In this document: positions 1-12,915 of the stretch, piece by piece
Numbering within the stretch: position 1 is the first letter of the stretch
Layout of the letters: every line of letters starts with the position of its first letter
Source of the DNA: Branchiostoma floridae
Taxonomy: Eukaryota > Chordata > Leptocardii > Amphioxiformes > Branchiostomatidae
NCBI RefSeq assembly: GCF_000003815.2
Contig: NC_049980.1
Location: 17,165,912-17,229,911 of the forward strand
Length of the DNA stretch: 64,000 bases
Direction: 5' to 3'
Position numbers and translations under genes: made by a program
The notes under the pieces: model-generated
The model's database searches: none
What the model saw: the letters and a program-made list of their open reading frames with translations, nothing else
Told to the model about the DNA's origin: nothing

Positions 1-266
1 CGTTCTTTGTTCCTTTTACCAAGGAGTTCTATCATAGCTTTTATCACTCATTCGGAGCAGTGAGTCAGTGAATGTTGTGGCTCAGTATTACAAAGGAGTA
101 TAATGAATTTGGTTCTCTCAGAGACAATTTAGTCGAAAAGCTAACTTAAAGGTGGAAAATGTTCTAAAATAATAACTCATGTACATTTCCACTTAGATTA
201 GATGACCATATGGTTTTTCAATCTGCCTGCTATCATGACAGCTATGTTAATGTTACTTCTACACAG

Positions 267-625
267 ACTACGACGTTTGGACCGTGATGAAGAACATAAC
301 ATACCAGAAGATCAAGGGATTTGGCGGTGCCTTCACTGATGCTGCGACTATGAACATCTTGAGTCTATCTGAGGGCGCACAGAAGAACCTCATCTCTGCT
401 TACTTCAGTCCGACTGAAGGTGTGTGAGCAGCATATCCTGTCAGGCATCAGGCACACCTTAGATTAACGGCCTGATGATCGTCTTGCTAAGATGCATTTG
501 CCATTAAATATGATAGCAAGTGACCACGTTCATATGCAGTTCTCACTACATTTCTTCTAACATGATGCTGGTTTGTCAATGCAATAGTCTGATAATGATG
601 CCATAAGGTATATGCAATGTATATA

Positions 626-663
<38 letters not shown>

Positions 664-3600
664 ATATATACATTAATCATTATTCAGGTATCGAGTACAC
701 ACTTGGCAGGGTGCCAATGGGAGGCTGCGATTTCTCCACCAGGGAGTACACGTATGACGACACACCAGACGATTTAGAACTCACCAAGTTTGCTCTGGCT
801 GAAGAGGATATGAAATACAAGGTGTGCAAAATCATGTTACTGTTGTCCCCAAGAGTATTAAAACACATGTTCTCTCAATTGATGCTATTGTTTCCCCAAC
901 AAATAATGTTAGTTTTTACTACTGTGGTGAATGAACAATGTACCTGGCTGTCTAAGAGCGGTACATGTAATATATTCCATTGCTGCCATTAGATGCAGTT
1001 GTTGCCTTCCTTTTTGTTGACTTCTTCTGTTGTACAGATTCCAGTTATCAAGAGCGCCATGCAGATGAGTGAGAGGAAGATCAATCTCTTCGGAAGTCCG
1101 TGGACAGCTCCTGCCTGGATGAAGACCAACAACAATGACACAGGTAAAGGTACCCTGAAGGGGAAGGCTGGAGACCCCTACCACAAGGCCTGGGCCAACT
1201 ACTTTGTCAAGTGAGTATTTTCAAGTGAGTATGTGCCTGTCACTTTGATGGTATTACAATGCTAACTGGAATATACTCACTGTTCCAGGTCACCACATGC
1301 TCATGTGAACCGTACTTTGCCATACCTCCTCTAGGTTTCTAGATGAGTACAAGAAACAGGGTGTGGACTTCTGGGGTCTGACAGCACAGAATGAACCGAC
1401 AGATGGAGAAATCACTCACTTCCCATTCCAGTCCATGGGATGGACAGCAGGTAAGGCATCACTTAAGTGCATCGAAATCACTCCTGTGACTAAGACAAGT
1501 GACTTGTTGCTTTTAGCCAAAACACGAAATAAAGCACACGTTGCATTGCATTGCAGCAACACTGAACTGGAATAACATTGAACAGCTAAACCACTTACAC
1601 ATCATTCATAATCCTGCAGAACCCTTACAATGTAGGCATACCCTAAACTGAAATCCACAAGTCAAACAACACGAGACACGTACATAGGAATGCCTAAAGA
1701 TAATTCTTAAATTGACACACTGTATTTTCAGTTAATCTGTTTCCTCCATTTCCTTCAGAGTCCCAGCGAGACTGGATCTCCAGTGACCTGGGTCCTGCCC
1801 TGGACAAGGCTGGCTACGGTAACATCAGCCTCATGATCCTAGATGACAGCCGGCTCTGGCTGCCAGGCTGGGCTACTTCGGTAGGTTCCCTCTTTCTAAA
1901 TGTTACAGTTCAGTTTAGGTTTCCTCTTTCTAAATAATAAGTAACTATTGTAGTGTGGCATTCATTAAATAAGATAAGCAAGGTCATAGCAAGTAATGGC
2001 AATTTATTAATAGGTAATGTGTGCATGATGCAGCAAGACACGTTGGACTGAAAGTAATTTTTGAAGGGGTATGATATCAACAGGTCCTGAACAATGGCAC
2101 AATGGCGGCAAAGTATGTGGATGGTATAGCTGTCCACTGGTACCTGGACCAGTTTGTTCCTGCTAATGTGCTGTCCTTCACCCATGATGACCTGCCAGAC
2201 TACTTTGTGCTGTCCACTGAGGCCTGCCAAGGCTTTTTTCCGTGGGAGGAGAAGGTTCTGCTGGGCAACTGGAACCGGGCGGTAGAGTACAGCACAGATA
2301 TTCATCAGGTAAGGTTATCCCATCCCCAAAGTTTCAAGCAGCCACGCAAAAGTCTTATGGTTTTTCTATGCAAATATTGACCTTACGGACCTCCCTTCGT
2401 GTCACTACTGCCAAAGTAAAAGTTTCCTCTTAATGATGACAAAATTTGATTTTCAGGTTTTCTTTGTCCAAGCGTAAACCAATGCTCTCTTAACCCTTAA
2501 ATCAGATATCCTCTGCCCCCAGCTACTGTTTTTAGTGCATTAAAACTTCTAGTAACTTTATTCTGAGATCATGCGTGTAAGCTCCTTTGACAGTTTTGTT
2601 GCAGTTCAAAGTTGCAAACAGTACACGAGAATAAAGAAAATTTTCTCATCATGGTCTTAATCAAGAAAATTCCCGTCAGATATGTTGATGGCATATTAAT
2701 GAGGAATCTTACCCATCGGTTCTGTGTTCTGTAATGCTGTTCAAAGAACTTGAAACACTGGGTGGTCGGCTGGACAGACTGGAACCTGGCCTTGAACATG
2801 ACAGGGGGACCCAACTGGGCTAACAATGAAGTGGATGCCGCCATCATTGTGGACAGCAAGAAGGACGAGTTCTACAAACAGCCGATGTACTACATCATGG
2901 GGCACTTCAGGTTTGTACCCTGAAGATATTATAGCAAAATCTGCACTTGTGTGGGAAGATAATGAACATTGTGTTGGAAGTAACTAGCATTGTGTTGGAA
3001 GTTATGACTTACAATTACATTATAAGTAAGGTATCCAAAAGTATTGACCTCTTTAGCGGCCTAAAATTCAAACTACCTCGTTATATCCTCGAAACTTTAT
3101 ATAAATCATACATACGCCCCTGTCTTGAGTACGGCGACGTCATCTGGCACGGTACAACAGCCGAGGAAATTGAATGCATACAATATCACTGTGCCCTTGT
3201 TGTAACAGGCGCCATCAAGGGGTCTTCTTACTTGGCAACTAGGAATGAACTTGGTTGGGAAACACTGTCAGACAGAAGACACCTTCATAGATTATGTTTG
3301 TTCTATAAAATTGTAAATGGTCAAACCCGAAACTACCTGTCTCTACTAGCACCCACACCTATCCTCTCATCATGTTCATATGAATTGCGTAATAGGATGA
3401 ACTTAAAACCTCTAAATTATTCAACTAATCGTTTTGCCAGGTCCTTTGTTCCGTACTCGACGCACCACTGGAACAAGCTTGATTTGTCAACTCGCTCTTT
3501 AAACTACTGTCAATTTCGAACTGTTCTCCTAAAAACCATACGACCTGTTAAGCTCAACTATCTTAGTCATGGCCCTCGCCTTTCCTGTGTTCACCTATTA

Positions 3601-4897
3601 CGCCTTCGTATTGGCACCTGTAGTTTAAACCACAGTCTCTTTACTCGAGGATTGCTAAACAGCCCAGCATGTAACTGCGGGTGCCAACGCGAAACAGTAC
3701 TACATTATTTACTCCACTGCCCTATGTACAATGCCCAACGCTCAACCCTCCTCGGCAAACTCTCCAGGCTCTTAGGACACACCCTCAACCTCTCATCACT
3801 ATCGGACAACGCTAAAGTTTCCATTTTACTCCGTGGTAGTCCTTTACATTCATCTGTTGTCAACTCCAATATTCTATTAACAACCCAAAACTTCATCACT
3901 ACAACTAAGCGTTTTTAAAACACAGTTGTCCTGGCATTTTTTGTAATGTGTCCAATTTTTTCATCAGTGGGTGGGAAACTGGACTTGGGCTTATCCTTTC
4001 TTGTTATATTAAGTACAATGTATTATTTTCTGTCTGATGTGATTTTCCTTTGCTTTTCATTTGTACTTGTTTTCTCTCTGTAAAATATGTATGCTTTTTT
4101 ATGTAAGGGGTAGCGTCAAAATAAGTCTTGCACTTGAGTGCGCCCCTTTTTGTCACTCTGTACTTCTGCTTAAATGTTTGAATAAAAAAAAAAAAAAAAG
4201 TTATGGCCTGCATTGTGCACTAGTCAAGATAATAGAAAAGAACTTTATTTGGACTTTGAAGCTCGAAGTAGCTACCTACTTTGAGTGATCACAAGAGGGA
4301 AGGTTTGGAACATTGTGCATGCGTGATGCTGTTTTCTTCGCCTTTGTTCTCGTCAGCAAGTTCCTTCCAGAAGGCTCTGTTCGTGTGGAGGTAAAAGGGC
4401 CATATGAGGATGATGAAGACCGATGGATGATGGCTTTCAGCTTACCAGATGGGTCAATGGTAGCCATTATGTAGTGAGTATTGCTTATCTAACAAGTAAA
4501 CTGGCCAGATACCAATTCAAATTAGAAAATTTCAATCAACCAAAACCAGCAATGTAGGTAATAATGACTGACCAGCACAATATAGTGAAGTTGATATCCC
4601 TGTGTTACAGTTAGACTGATATCCAAACCGATTTTAGCTTCTTAGTCGCTTCTGTCCTCTCCGCACTGGACAGAATACACCATGGAGCTATAATAGGTTA
4701 TATCAGGCTATGTTGTAGTTTGTCAAGTAAAAGAACTGTTACCTACATGTAGTTCAATTCTAAAAGCATTTCTGTCACCTCTTATCTTTTCTCACAGCGG
4801 TGAGTTTTATGATGTTCACCTCCACGACCCTGATGTTGGGTTCATCAACTTCCGACAGTTCGAGGAAGGCATCACTACTGTGCAATGGTGGCCATGA
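267..4897 (+). CDS. GBA1: Lysosomal acid glucosylceramidase, 3' nine coding exons
   Basis: Glycoside hydrolase family 30 enzyme that hydrolyses glucosylceramide to glucose and ceramide in the lysosome. Exons, chosen by homology and GT-AG sites: 267-419, 688-821, 1038-1210, 1335-1450, 1759-1880, 2084-2308, 2747-2910, 4357-4473, 4798-4897. They join without a frame break into 433 codons plus a TGA stop at 4895-4897. Visible landmarks are [11 protein letters not shown] in the first exon, [10 protein letters not shown] in the second, the acid/base glutamate in TAQNEPTD (fourth exon), the nucleophile glutamate in STEACQG (sixth exon) and [11 protein letters not shown] in the seventh. Both catalytic glutamates are intact, so the copy should be active. 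The signal peptide and roughly the first 60 mature residues lie upstream of the window. Intron 2911-4356 contains a LINE insertion. Identification is firm; the GBA1 orthology call is by overall similarity from memory. Confidence 0.95.
3007..4197 (+). mobile_element. 5'-truncated non-LTR retrotransposon (LINE) in a GBA1 intron
   Basis: An open frame running to the TAA at 3916-3918 encodes about 300 residues of the region just after a LINE reverse-transcriptase core (for example [14 protein letters not shown]), ending in the cysteine-histidine cluster [17 protein letters not shown] that is typical of Jockey/CR1/I-type RT C-termini. About 260 bp of 3'UTR follow, ending in AATAAA and an A-run at 4181-4199. 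The 8-mer AAGTTATG occurs at 2999-3006 and again at 4198-4205, directly after the A-run, and is a likely target-site duplication. The insertion is therefore about 1.19 kb, heavily 5'-truncated, in the sense orientation of GBA1. The absence of stops in the frame suggests it is fairly young. It cannot move on its own, since most of the RT and all of the endonuclease are missing. Confidence 0.85.
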
Positions 4898-5066
4898 CAT
4901 TCAAACAAGATGGCCAAGAGAATGGGCCACATGTGCAAGAGAAGTGGGGTGCTTAGTATCATTGGAGGCACTCCCCCTTGTTATTTAGCATGGAGCATAT
5001 TCTTTAATGATAGCAAGGATATACAAATGTATGGCACATGGACCAAGTAGGAGCCAACTTGTTTCA

Positions 5067-5123
5067 AATAAAACATTAATCGTGTAATAACCAAGCTTAA
5101 AAATGCATCTCAAGTTCAATAAA
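5067..5123 (+). other. GBA1 polyadenylation signals
   Basis: AATAAA occurs at 5067-5072 and again at 5118-5123, 170-226 bp after the GBA1 stop codon. Either could end the transcript. The convergent CHSY1 transcript probably ends near 5360, so the two 3' ends lie within about 250 bp of each other. Confidence 0.6.
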
Positions 5124-5378
5124 TGTATTGCTACAATACTGTGTGGTGAGGTTCATCTTTGGACAAGTTGTTCGAAACATTGTAGACACCAAAATTCTTT
5201 TTTAACATTAAACGTTTTAGTAGCAAAGGCACACTTGTGATCTGTTATAACATAGGGCAGTGCAGTGATACAAAAAAAAAGAGGAAAATGAGAATAGAAA
5301 ATTTTAAAGTATATTTGGTCTGAAGGTGATCTGAATACTATAAGATTGAAGACAATGCTACACAAGTCTTTAAAAAGT

Positions 5379-7073
5379 TTTATTGAGAGTGTAAACAGTT
5401 GGTCTCATCAATATTATATATCCATTCTCCCCATCCCTTATTCTACCTTACTGTATCATAATCATAACACTAATATCCAGCAATGTGCAATTCTTCACCA
5501 TCTGCTTCTGGTACTTATTCTGATTTAGACTATGCGACTCAAATTCCAAGTACAACAGCCTCTATCGCTATTTTCAACATTCATTATCCAAGCAATGATG
5601 ACAATGCAAGGTCAAAAACATGACTTGTCCACCACGAATCAATGGCACAAACTATAGTCTAAATGCAAATGGATACAAACAACAGTGAAATACATGTAAA
5701 AAAACCCAGCTGATACAGTCACTGCCTGTCATTGCAATTGGTTGAAATTCTCAGCAGTTCCTTCCAACTTCTACTTACATGTACCACTTTTATCATACAA
5801 TTAAAATGATTAATTCGATATGGAATCACCAAAAAAACTCAAAAATTGTCAAATTTACAATCTACTGTACACATAATGCAGCAATAAATTACATCCAAAA
5901 TCAACAGCACAGTTCCCCACAGCAGCAGTTACTTACTACTGATGTGAGAAGGCAACTGCTGAGTTAATTTGCTGACAAGTAAGCAATGGTTCATGTTAGG
6001 GAGACAATTTTACTATCGATTATCGCCAATGTCTTCCTATACAGACTCTTTGTAACAGACTAAAACAACTAGGCCTAACAATGTTTTGTAAATGTTGTCA
6101 GCATTTGTTTGCCTTTAAAAGAAACTGTCACATGTTTTATATATATATATATCCTGAACCAAACCCAACTTTGCAACATTCCTCTGCCAACTAGACATCT
6201 GTCATCTAACATTTAACCTTCTAAATGTCTGGATACCGGTTATTATTTTTAAGTAGTAAATATTAACCAACCTTAAACTGTACTTTGACCACTGGACATG
6301 TGGACCAGTTTATGAGGTAGCTGTCGTGTTATAAACTATGCCTGACGTTTTGCTTTTGGACACTGGGGTGGATGTCTGTTCGAGTATGATGACATTGATG
6401 TATCTTAACTACTCACTAACTACTTTAAACTACTCGTGATGCATTCAACAAACAACGGTAGTCAATGAACACTACAAAATCAGCTGTAGACTTGCATTAA
6501 GAATCTTATTTGGATATAATTATTGGTTTGCTACCAACATAAAAGCAAGAGGTGGACAGCAAATGCTAGAATTCATCATCATCCCACAAAGTAAAAGCAT
6601 ATTGACCTGTGAGGTTTTCCACTTGTCATAGTGTTATCTGGATGGTACACTGGCACACCTTTTTTGGCAACAGAGAATTCTGGCCATCAGCTGGCTCCTT
6701 TTCTCTATAGAAACTACATGGCAAGTATAAATCACATGGCAGATATTAGAGTCAATGGTAAGAACAAACAATTGCAAAAGTCAGTTGGTTTGCTCAAATG
6801 TCCGGAGGAAAAAGTCCAGATCCAGCTCCAGTAATATTGCTGTACTACAAAATAGTCATCTGGAGGTGTGAGTATATTTGTTACATGAGTATTGTATAGG
6901 TGTGTGGAGCTGTTGTCAACCCAAAGCCACAGCTCCAATGTAGAGATGAAAGTAGGTAGTGAACTTATTTGTAAGAATTCTGGTGGACATGGATATGCCA
7001 TGTACATTGCTATTTTGGCTCCTGAGGTTGCTGCTACAGGGAACTGAGCTGTGTGTACAGTTAACAGCCGATG
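5379..7073 (-). other. Probable CHSY1 3' untranslated region
   Basis: No coding exon is seen in this 1.7-kb stretch below the CHSY1 stop codon. A minus-strand AATAAA (TTTATT on the plus strand at 5379-5384) is the most likely polyadenylation signal, giving a long 3'UTR. The assignment is inferred from position; no transcript evidence is available here. Confidence 0.5.
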
Positions 7074-8207
7074 CTACCGACTGTCATCAGGTCTCTGTGG
7101 ATGTCTGTCTAACCAGAGTTTGGATAGTGTGGCAGCACTGCCGTACGTGCCTGCCTTCGTGCCCAGGCACATCTGATATTGCTTTTCTTCCAGGTGTGTG
7201 TCGCAAGCCACTGAATGGAACACATGGACCACCCCGGGGTCTTTCACACGGAAAGTTTTTATGTCACTGCGTACAAACTTGTCAAAGAGATCCACGTCTT
7301 CCATTCCCCAACCCTGGATGGACGTGTCAAACTGCCCCACTCGAATGAAATCGGCAGCATACAGAGATACAGTGCCGAAACCGTAGAATCGCCAGTACCC
7401 AGTGTCTTTGGTGAGCAGGAAATTGTTCCTGATGGAAACGGAGGAGTTCCGATGAACAACACTAGGATCGTATTGGCTGAAGACTATAGGATAGTAGGCC
7501 TGTTGACCAAGTATTGTCTTAGCTCGTATACGCTGTAGTAAAGACTGCTGGAATACCAGATCTACATCACAGAAGAATAGGAGTGAGGTGTTAGTGAACT
7601 GGGAAACACCGAGTTCCAATCCCAGTCCACGGGAAAACTCTCCAGCTACAAATAGTATTCTTAGGTGGGCTGTGGGATACATGTCCTGATACTGTCCCAC
7701 TAGTTTCTGGATTTCTGAACTTTGGTCTTGTTGTTTGTGTCTACTCTTGAACAGAACTATCAAGAGTTTTACCTTCTCATTTGTTCTCAAGCAAGTTCTT
7801 TCATAATTTTCCAGAAACTGTTTGAGGGTCTGCAGCCTCCCTACAAGGGGGATAATGAAGTGCACGGTTTCAGTGTCAATACTACTGAGATCAGCAGTTC
7901 TGCTCTTATCCACTAGATGGCGCTTTTGCACATTCCCCAGTGCAGCCCTGTCAGGTTGGCTGCTTCTGCCCTTCATGATTGTCTCCTCCTCCATGAACTG
8001 GATGTGGCTGAAGGCCTGCTGTAAGTAGGCATGTCTCCTCACAGGAACATTAATCTTCTTCCCCTTGTGTTTGCGGTACAACAGCAGCAAGTCCAGCACG
8101 TACTCTGCACCGTACATGGGGTTCACCCGCCAGTAACCGTACTGGATGTCCTTGTAATCGATGATACGACCTCGAGTTCGTGAGTGACGATTTATCATCT
8201 CCATCAT
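7074..8207 (-). CDS. CHSY1: Chondroitin sulfate synthase 1, last exon (exon 3 of 3)
   Basis: The final 377 codons and TAG stop (7074-7076) of a CHSY1-type bifunctional glycosyltransferase, the Golgi enzyme that builds the chondroitin backbone. This exon carries the C-terminal beta-1,4-GalNAc transferase half (CHGN, GT7-like). It shows the metal-binding motif FFCDVDLVF, the acceptor motif GWGMEDVDLF and the conserved stretch VNPMYGAEYVLDLLLLY near its start. All key residues are present. The acceptor is TTCTAG just above 8207, and phase 0 matches exon 2. With exons 35657-36463 and 9986-10399 the protein is 784 residues, close to the vertebrate length of about 800. Three coding exons is also the layout I recall for vertebrate CHSY1. 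Confidence 0.95.
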   Translation of the reverse strand: MMEMINRHSRTRGRIIDYKDIQYGYWRVNPMYGAEYVLDLLLLYRKHKGKKINVPVRRHAYLQQAFSHIQFMEEETIMKGRSSQPDRAALGNVQKRHLVDKSRTADLSSIDTETVHFIIPLVGRLQTLKQFLENYERTCLRTNEKVKLLIVLFKSRHKQQDQSSEIQKLVGQYQDMYPTAHLRILFVAGEFSRGLGLELGVSQFTNTSLLFFCDVDLVFQQSLLQRIRAKTILGQQAYYPIVFSQYDPSVVHRNSSVSIRNNFLLTKDTGYWRFYGFGTVSLYAADFIRVGQFDTSIQGWGMEDVDLFDKFVRSDIKTFRVKDPGVVHVFHSVACDTHLEEKQYQMCLGTKAGTYGSAATLSKLWLDRHPQRPDDSR

Positions 8208-8985
8208 CTAGAAGGAAAGAAGCACTCGGTAAATCCACATCCCAAAATAAAGTATCTGAGATGATCATAGAAAACTTTGATAGACAGCTTTAAAAAAAAC
8301 AAGTGACCGTAGGTAACATAGTCTGTGACGTCGGTCTGGTATATGTTGGTTGTTTTGTCTTCTTTGGTGTGTGACGTTGTGCTTATATCCTATATGATTC
8401 TTTTCATGGTGTTAGATATATCGTTGTATCTAAAGTTGCCTAATATTTCTGTGTCATGTGAATCTTACTAAACAGGTATGGATTGTGAGATAACATGTGG
8501 CCAAAGTCAAAAAGATATGGTGACGATAAGTTACCGGATGGTCTACTCTAATACACAGGCACATTCACACACAGACACACCTACAAGACCGACAGGCAGG
8601 CTGACAAACGCACCAAGTATTAACATGTTTCTGTTATGGACGTAATAAGTATGAAGCACGGAATAGGACCTTGATGTTTCTTAGTCGAAGTCAGGGAATA
8701 TAATATGGCTAAACTTCATTTGGGACGAGAATTCTTACACGCTTCATTGCAAACGGCGACAGGAGGTATTTGATTGACAGGGTCATTAGTGGAACATTAG
8801 ATGTCGGTTCCCATGTCCCACATAAGATAACACACAGCTGTTGATGATGAACTGTGCGATAAGTTTTTAACTAGTGTGAAGCCATAAGGTAGCATGACAC
8901 AGTGTTAATGGGTGAATCCCGGGGTCCATGATGCTGGTACATAAAGTAGTACGGATAAACTTGTTGAATAAGAGGTAGAAAGCAA

Positions 8986-9795
8986 ACGCGCGTAAAATTC
9001 TTGCACATATCGCGCATCTGCTTAACTATACCCAATTACCTCAACGGGCACCATATGCAGACATGGGCCAATACACTGTGAAACGTACAATTTGCAGGGG
9101 TGATTTCTGAAATTATTACATACATAATAAAAACAGCTGCCGAAAAAATAAAACACCTTGCATCATCGTCCAACTATGTGTAGAGAACCTGCCAAACCAC
9201 AAACGTATGCGACAACGGGAACATGCAGATATAGATGCGAACGCGCGTTACATTGACGACCAGAGAACATCACGCATCTGCTTGCAATATCTCAATTACA
9301 GCATGACCCATATACAGGGGATCTGGACTAATACACCGAAAGATGAACATTTTGTAGGGGTGTTATTTTTATTGCGTCCCTAATAAAACCAACTGCCGCA
9401 AAAACAAAAAAAAACAAAACAACGTGCATCATCGTCAACCTCAGTGCAGATGACCTGCCAAACAACGTACGTATGCGACAACGGGAACATGCAGATACCG
9501 ATGCGAACGCGAATAACTTTGACGATCAGGTAACACCACGCATCTGCTTGACAAATTCCAATGACACCATGACCCACATACAGAGGATCTGGACCAAAAC
9601 ACCGCAAGACGAACAAATTGTAGGGGTGTTATTTTTATAAAATCCATAATAAAACCACCTGCCGCAAAAAAAAGTTCACGTGCATCATCGTCAACCTCAG
9701 TACAAAGGACCTGCCAAACCACATAGAATTCAGACAACGGGAACATACAGATACAGCTGCGAACGCGCGTAAACGTGACAAAACTAAAAGTCTGT
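8986..9795. repeat. Tandem repeat, ~260-bp unit, about three copies
   Basis: Within CHSY1 intron 2 a unit recurs with landmark ACGCG starts at 8986, 9241, 9506 and 9763 (spacings 255, 265, 257). Each unit shares the same ordered blocks: ACGCGCGTAA-like, CGCATCTGCTT, a TACACCGAAA-like block, GTAGGGGTG, CATCATCGTC, CCTGCCAAAC and ACAACGGGAACAT. The units differ by scattered substitutions and small indels. Minus-strand frames through it look protein-like only because the unit repeats. Confidence 0.85.
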
Positions 9796-9985
9796 CGACC
9801 AGAGGGTCTGGTCACAGACTAATATTCAACATTATGCTTCAACCTATATCAACCATGGAAAGGGAAAGGCCATATATGGGGAAGTCACTATGGGTAACGC
9901 TTTTTCATTCCACTCTATTTATTGGTGTTGATGTTTCCAAATATTAAAGTTAAAGATCTATTCTACTTGTGAATACATGACAAAC

Positions 9986-10399
9986 CTGCATGATGATGTC
10001 ATCTAGGCCTGCTCTAAGTGCCTTCGGGATAGCCTGCCTGGGCTGTAGGTCCTTAGCTGCGTACACCTGTCTATTGTTCAGGTACTGCCAGGTCAGCACC
10101 TCCGCAGTCTCACGTGGGGTGAAGTGCATGAGGGACGGCACATCGCCCAGCTTGGCGTCCATCTCTGTGGCATCCTCCAGCAGCAGCTGACTCATGACTT
10201 TGACCTCCCGGTGCATGTTGAGGGTCCGTTGGCGCAGGTTGTGCATGCGCTGGCTCAGGAGGTAGTTGTGGAGGCGGTACTGGTATGGCGGGTGTTTGTT
10301 GGGATGCATGGTGATAGCACGCTGCACGCCCACGGTGTGAAGGTTCTCAATTCTGCCCTTCTTGTCGTTCTTGTAATCGTTGAAGAACAGGTGTTGGCT
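9986..10399 (-). CDS. CHSY1: Chondroitin sulfate synthase 1, exon 2 of 3
   Basis: 138 codons joining the two catalytic halves of CHSY1. The acceptor CTGCAG lies directly above 10399; the exon starts SQHLFFNDYKNDKKGRIENL and contains AITMHPNKHPPYQYRLHNY, both closely matching vertebrate CHSY1. It ends LDDIIMQ before the donor GTTTGT at 9985. Both ends are phase 0, so it joins exons 1 and 3 without a break. Confidence 0.95.
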
Positions 10400-12764
10400 C
10401 TGCAGTGAAACAGAGAAATCATCACTGTGGAATAAAGACTAACATCAACAAAGACCCGTTAGAGTTGTTTGCATTAATGATAGTATCTTGCAGTAATATA
10501 ATCTTAGTATCAAGTGGAGTATCACACTGTACTTTGCACAAGACACAAAGATGGCCACTCTTTTCTAATCTGGCACCATCAGCTGAATAGACAGTAATGG
10601 TTGTCGGTGCCAGAGCATATAACATGACATGGTGATGTGACCGAAAACATGTTGAATGAAGTTCATACTGAAGCATATAAGGCCAAAGCTGGTCAGTGGT
10701 CAACATGACCTTCTGGTCTAATTTCCCCTCTCAAAGTTGCTACCTACATGTATATCTACAGCAAAATGTTTTGGTCAAGCAAAAACGTTTAGTCACAAAA
10801 GACTCTCATCTTCACTATCTACTATATAATAGTCCTTCCAAACAAATGGATCAAGGCATCCTTTTTTATTGAATTTCACCCTCTATGGCATCTGTTGAAA
10901 AGGATGTTACAAACCAGTGGCAAAGATCTCCTGGCGTGTGTGTATACATGCACATGTATGTGTATCTAAATAGCTAGGAGTGACCTGGCAACTGAACAAT
11001 AATAAACACACCAGTTACCAATCCAAAGGCCTTAGTGAAATTGTTTACAAATAGACACTCATCTTCACAACACTGCAAGCTGCAAGCAAAGCACATGCCC
11101 CAGGAGTATAGGTCTGGTACTTTGCTTGTGCTGACACAACATGAGATTACTACATGCATTATTGTAATACTGTAGTGCCCCTTGTGTATGTCTGGTTTAT
11201 CCTCCTAACTACAAATTACCATGACATGAGATAACCTGATTTCAATCAGTATAATTAGTGTGCTCAAGATGCACAACATCCCAAACATAGATGGGACAGT
11301 GTTAAGCTTAATAAAGTACTGTTGTATTCTCTAAGTACTGCAAAAGAAGGGCCTTTATAATGGTAAAGTAAATCTGTATCTGATTCAGGTATAAGACATG
11401 TTGTAGACAGTGGAACAACGAAGTGGGCACATCTGTAGAGTGTGGAGAACATGTATACAGTCAAGATTTAACAAAGATTAGACTGTTCCTGCCCTTCCTC
11501 TTGGTACCTGGCTAGCATCAGTATGTAAGGAATGAACATGAGCCAGTATTAACATTGGCGGCATTCCTGGGACACAGGATAGGGCAGGACCAGTCCTGAG
11601 GCTAAGTAGGCAGAAGAAGTGTGCAGTATGAGGTGCCCAGTGTCAGGCAACAAACCATGTACACATGAGATGAAGTCATGGTTTCATGTTCCTCCAAAGT
11701 GCTTGTTGGGAGCAAGTTGTGTCTGGAAAGTGTTCAATCTTGAATGACAATCAGGTAGTGAATACAGGCTCTCAGACAGTTTTCGTCCATCATTGTTACC
11801 TAAAATTCCTGACTAGTACAATTCCATAACATGCAATTGTTCTGGATGACATTGCACTTCCTACCCATCCAAGCCCTGGTCTATGCTACATCTGAAATCT
11901 GTAAATTTGACTCAATACTATTTTACTTCTTTAGACTACCTACGGATACCAGTACTGAGCCAGAGAAATATCCCTGTATAGCAAGAAGTAACTGTCAAGA
12001 GCCAAGAGAAGACATTGTGACTTGAAACAATGTAATCATTTTATCTACCCTTTGCTTTAGCTATCTTGTCCACAGCTGCAGACTGCAAAACAGAATAAGA
12101 GTAGAATTCATCTTGTAATCTCATCATCACTAAGGTTTGGCTGGGAATGACTAGTCTGACTGACCCTCCATGCATGGGTGACCAGTGATAAACCCTGGGC
12201 TGAGCTCATTGAGATATGACAACAACAGAGACAATGCCACATTACTTATACCATTTAACCTGTCGACCTTGACAATAAACAGAAAAACATGGCTGAAATA
12301 AAATCCCTGGATGGATCACGCACCTCCTCTGTCTGTTTACCAGTTCTTGCCCTTGAGTGGATAGGATGATGGTCTTAAATGTCTACGGTCAGACGACCTC
12401 AGGATCAACCCTGATTGCCATGTTTATCCCAAAACAGGAAATTTCAGACATAAGAGAAGGACATGAAAACATTCAAACATCCAGCGGAACTGGACGCAAA
12501 GGGTATTTATTTGGTAAACTCCTGAAGTTCAGAAGTATGTGCAACTCAGATGGTTTACCCTTGACAGGTATGAATATAAATGATGCTGCACATCCTTGGG
12601 CTGCCATGGGACAGTGCAGAGACAGTCTCCAATCCTCAAGCACCTTGTTTTGTCTAGCTAGGCTAGGAGTGTGTTGAAAGGCACACAAACAGAGACTACT
12701 TCAGCTCATGCAAGGACCAATGTTAGATGGTCTGCATGGGGGGATCCTGACAATGCTCAACAGT

Positions 12765-12915
12765 AAATTAAGGATTGCCAGTAACACTTAACGGTAAATT
12801 CAGAGAGGATGACAATGCTTAGTGAATTCAGAAGCTACCCAATGCATTCTTTAGCATTTGACTTTTGCATCAAACATCATTTTAAACCCAGAGTGTTCAG
12901 CAGTATGATGTTGGA
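12765..12915. repeat. Diverged dispersed repeat, copy A
   Basis: Shares ordered blocks with 14275-14510: AACACTTAACGGTAA, ACAATGCTTA, ACTTTTGCATCAAA and a TTCAG(C/T)AGTATGAT end. The copies lie about 1.5 kb apart in the same orientation and are partly rearranged. The family is unknown. Confidence 0.5.

Noticed and set aside
612-992. 126-codon frame starting in an (AT)n run
   Set aside because: Only its middle (688-821) is a GBA1 exon; the start is microsatellite translation and the end is intron.
9380-9815. Protein-like repeated minus-strand frames
   Set aside because: Produced by the ~260-bp tandem repeat in CHSY1 intron 2.
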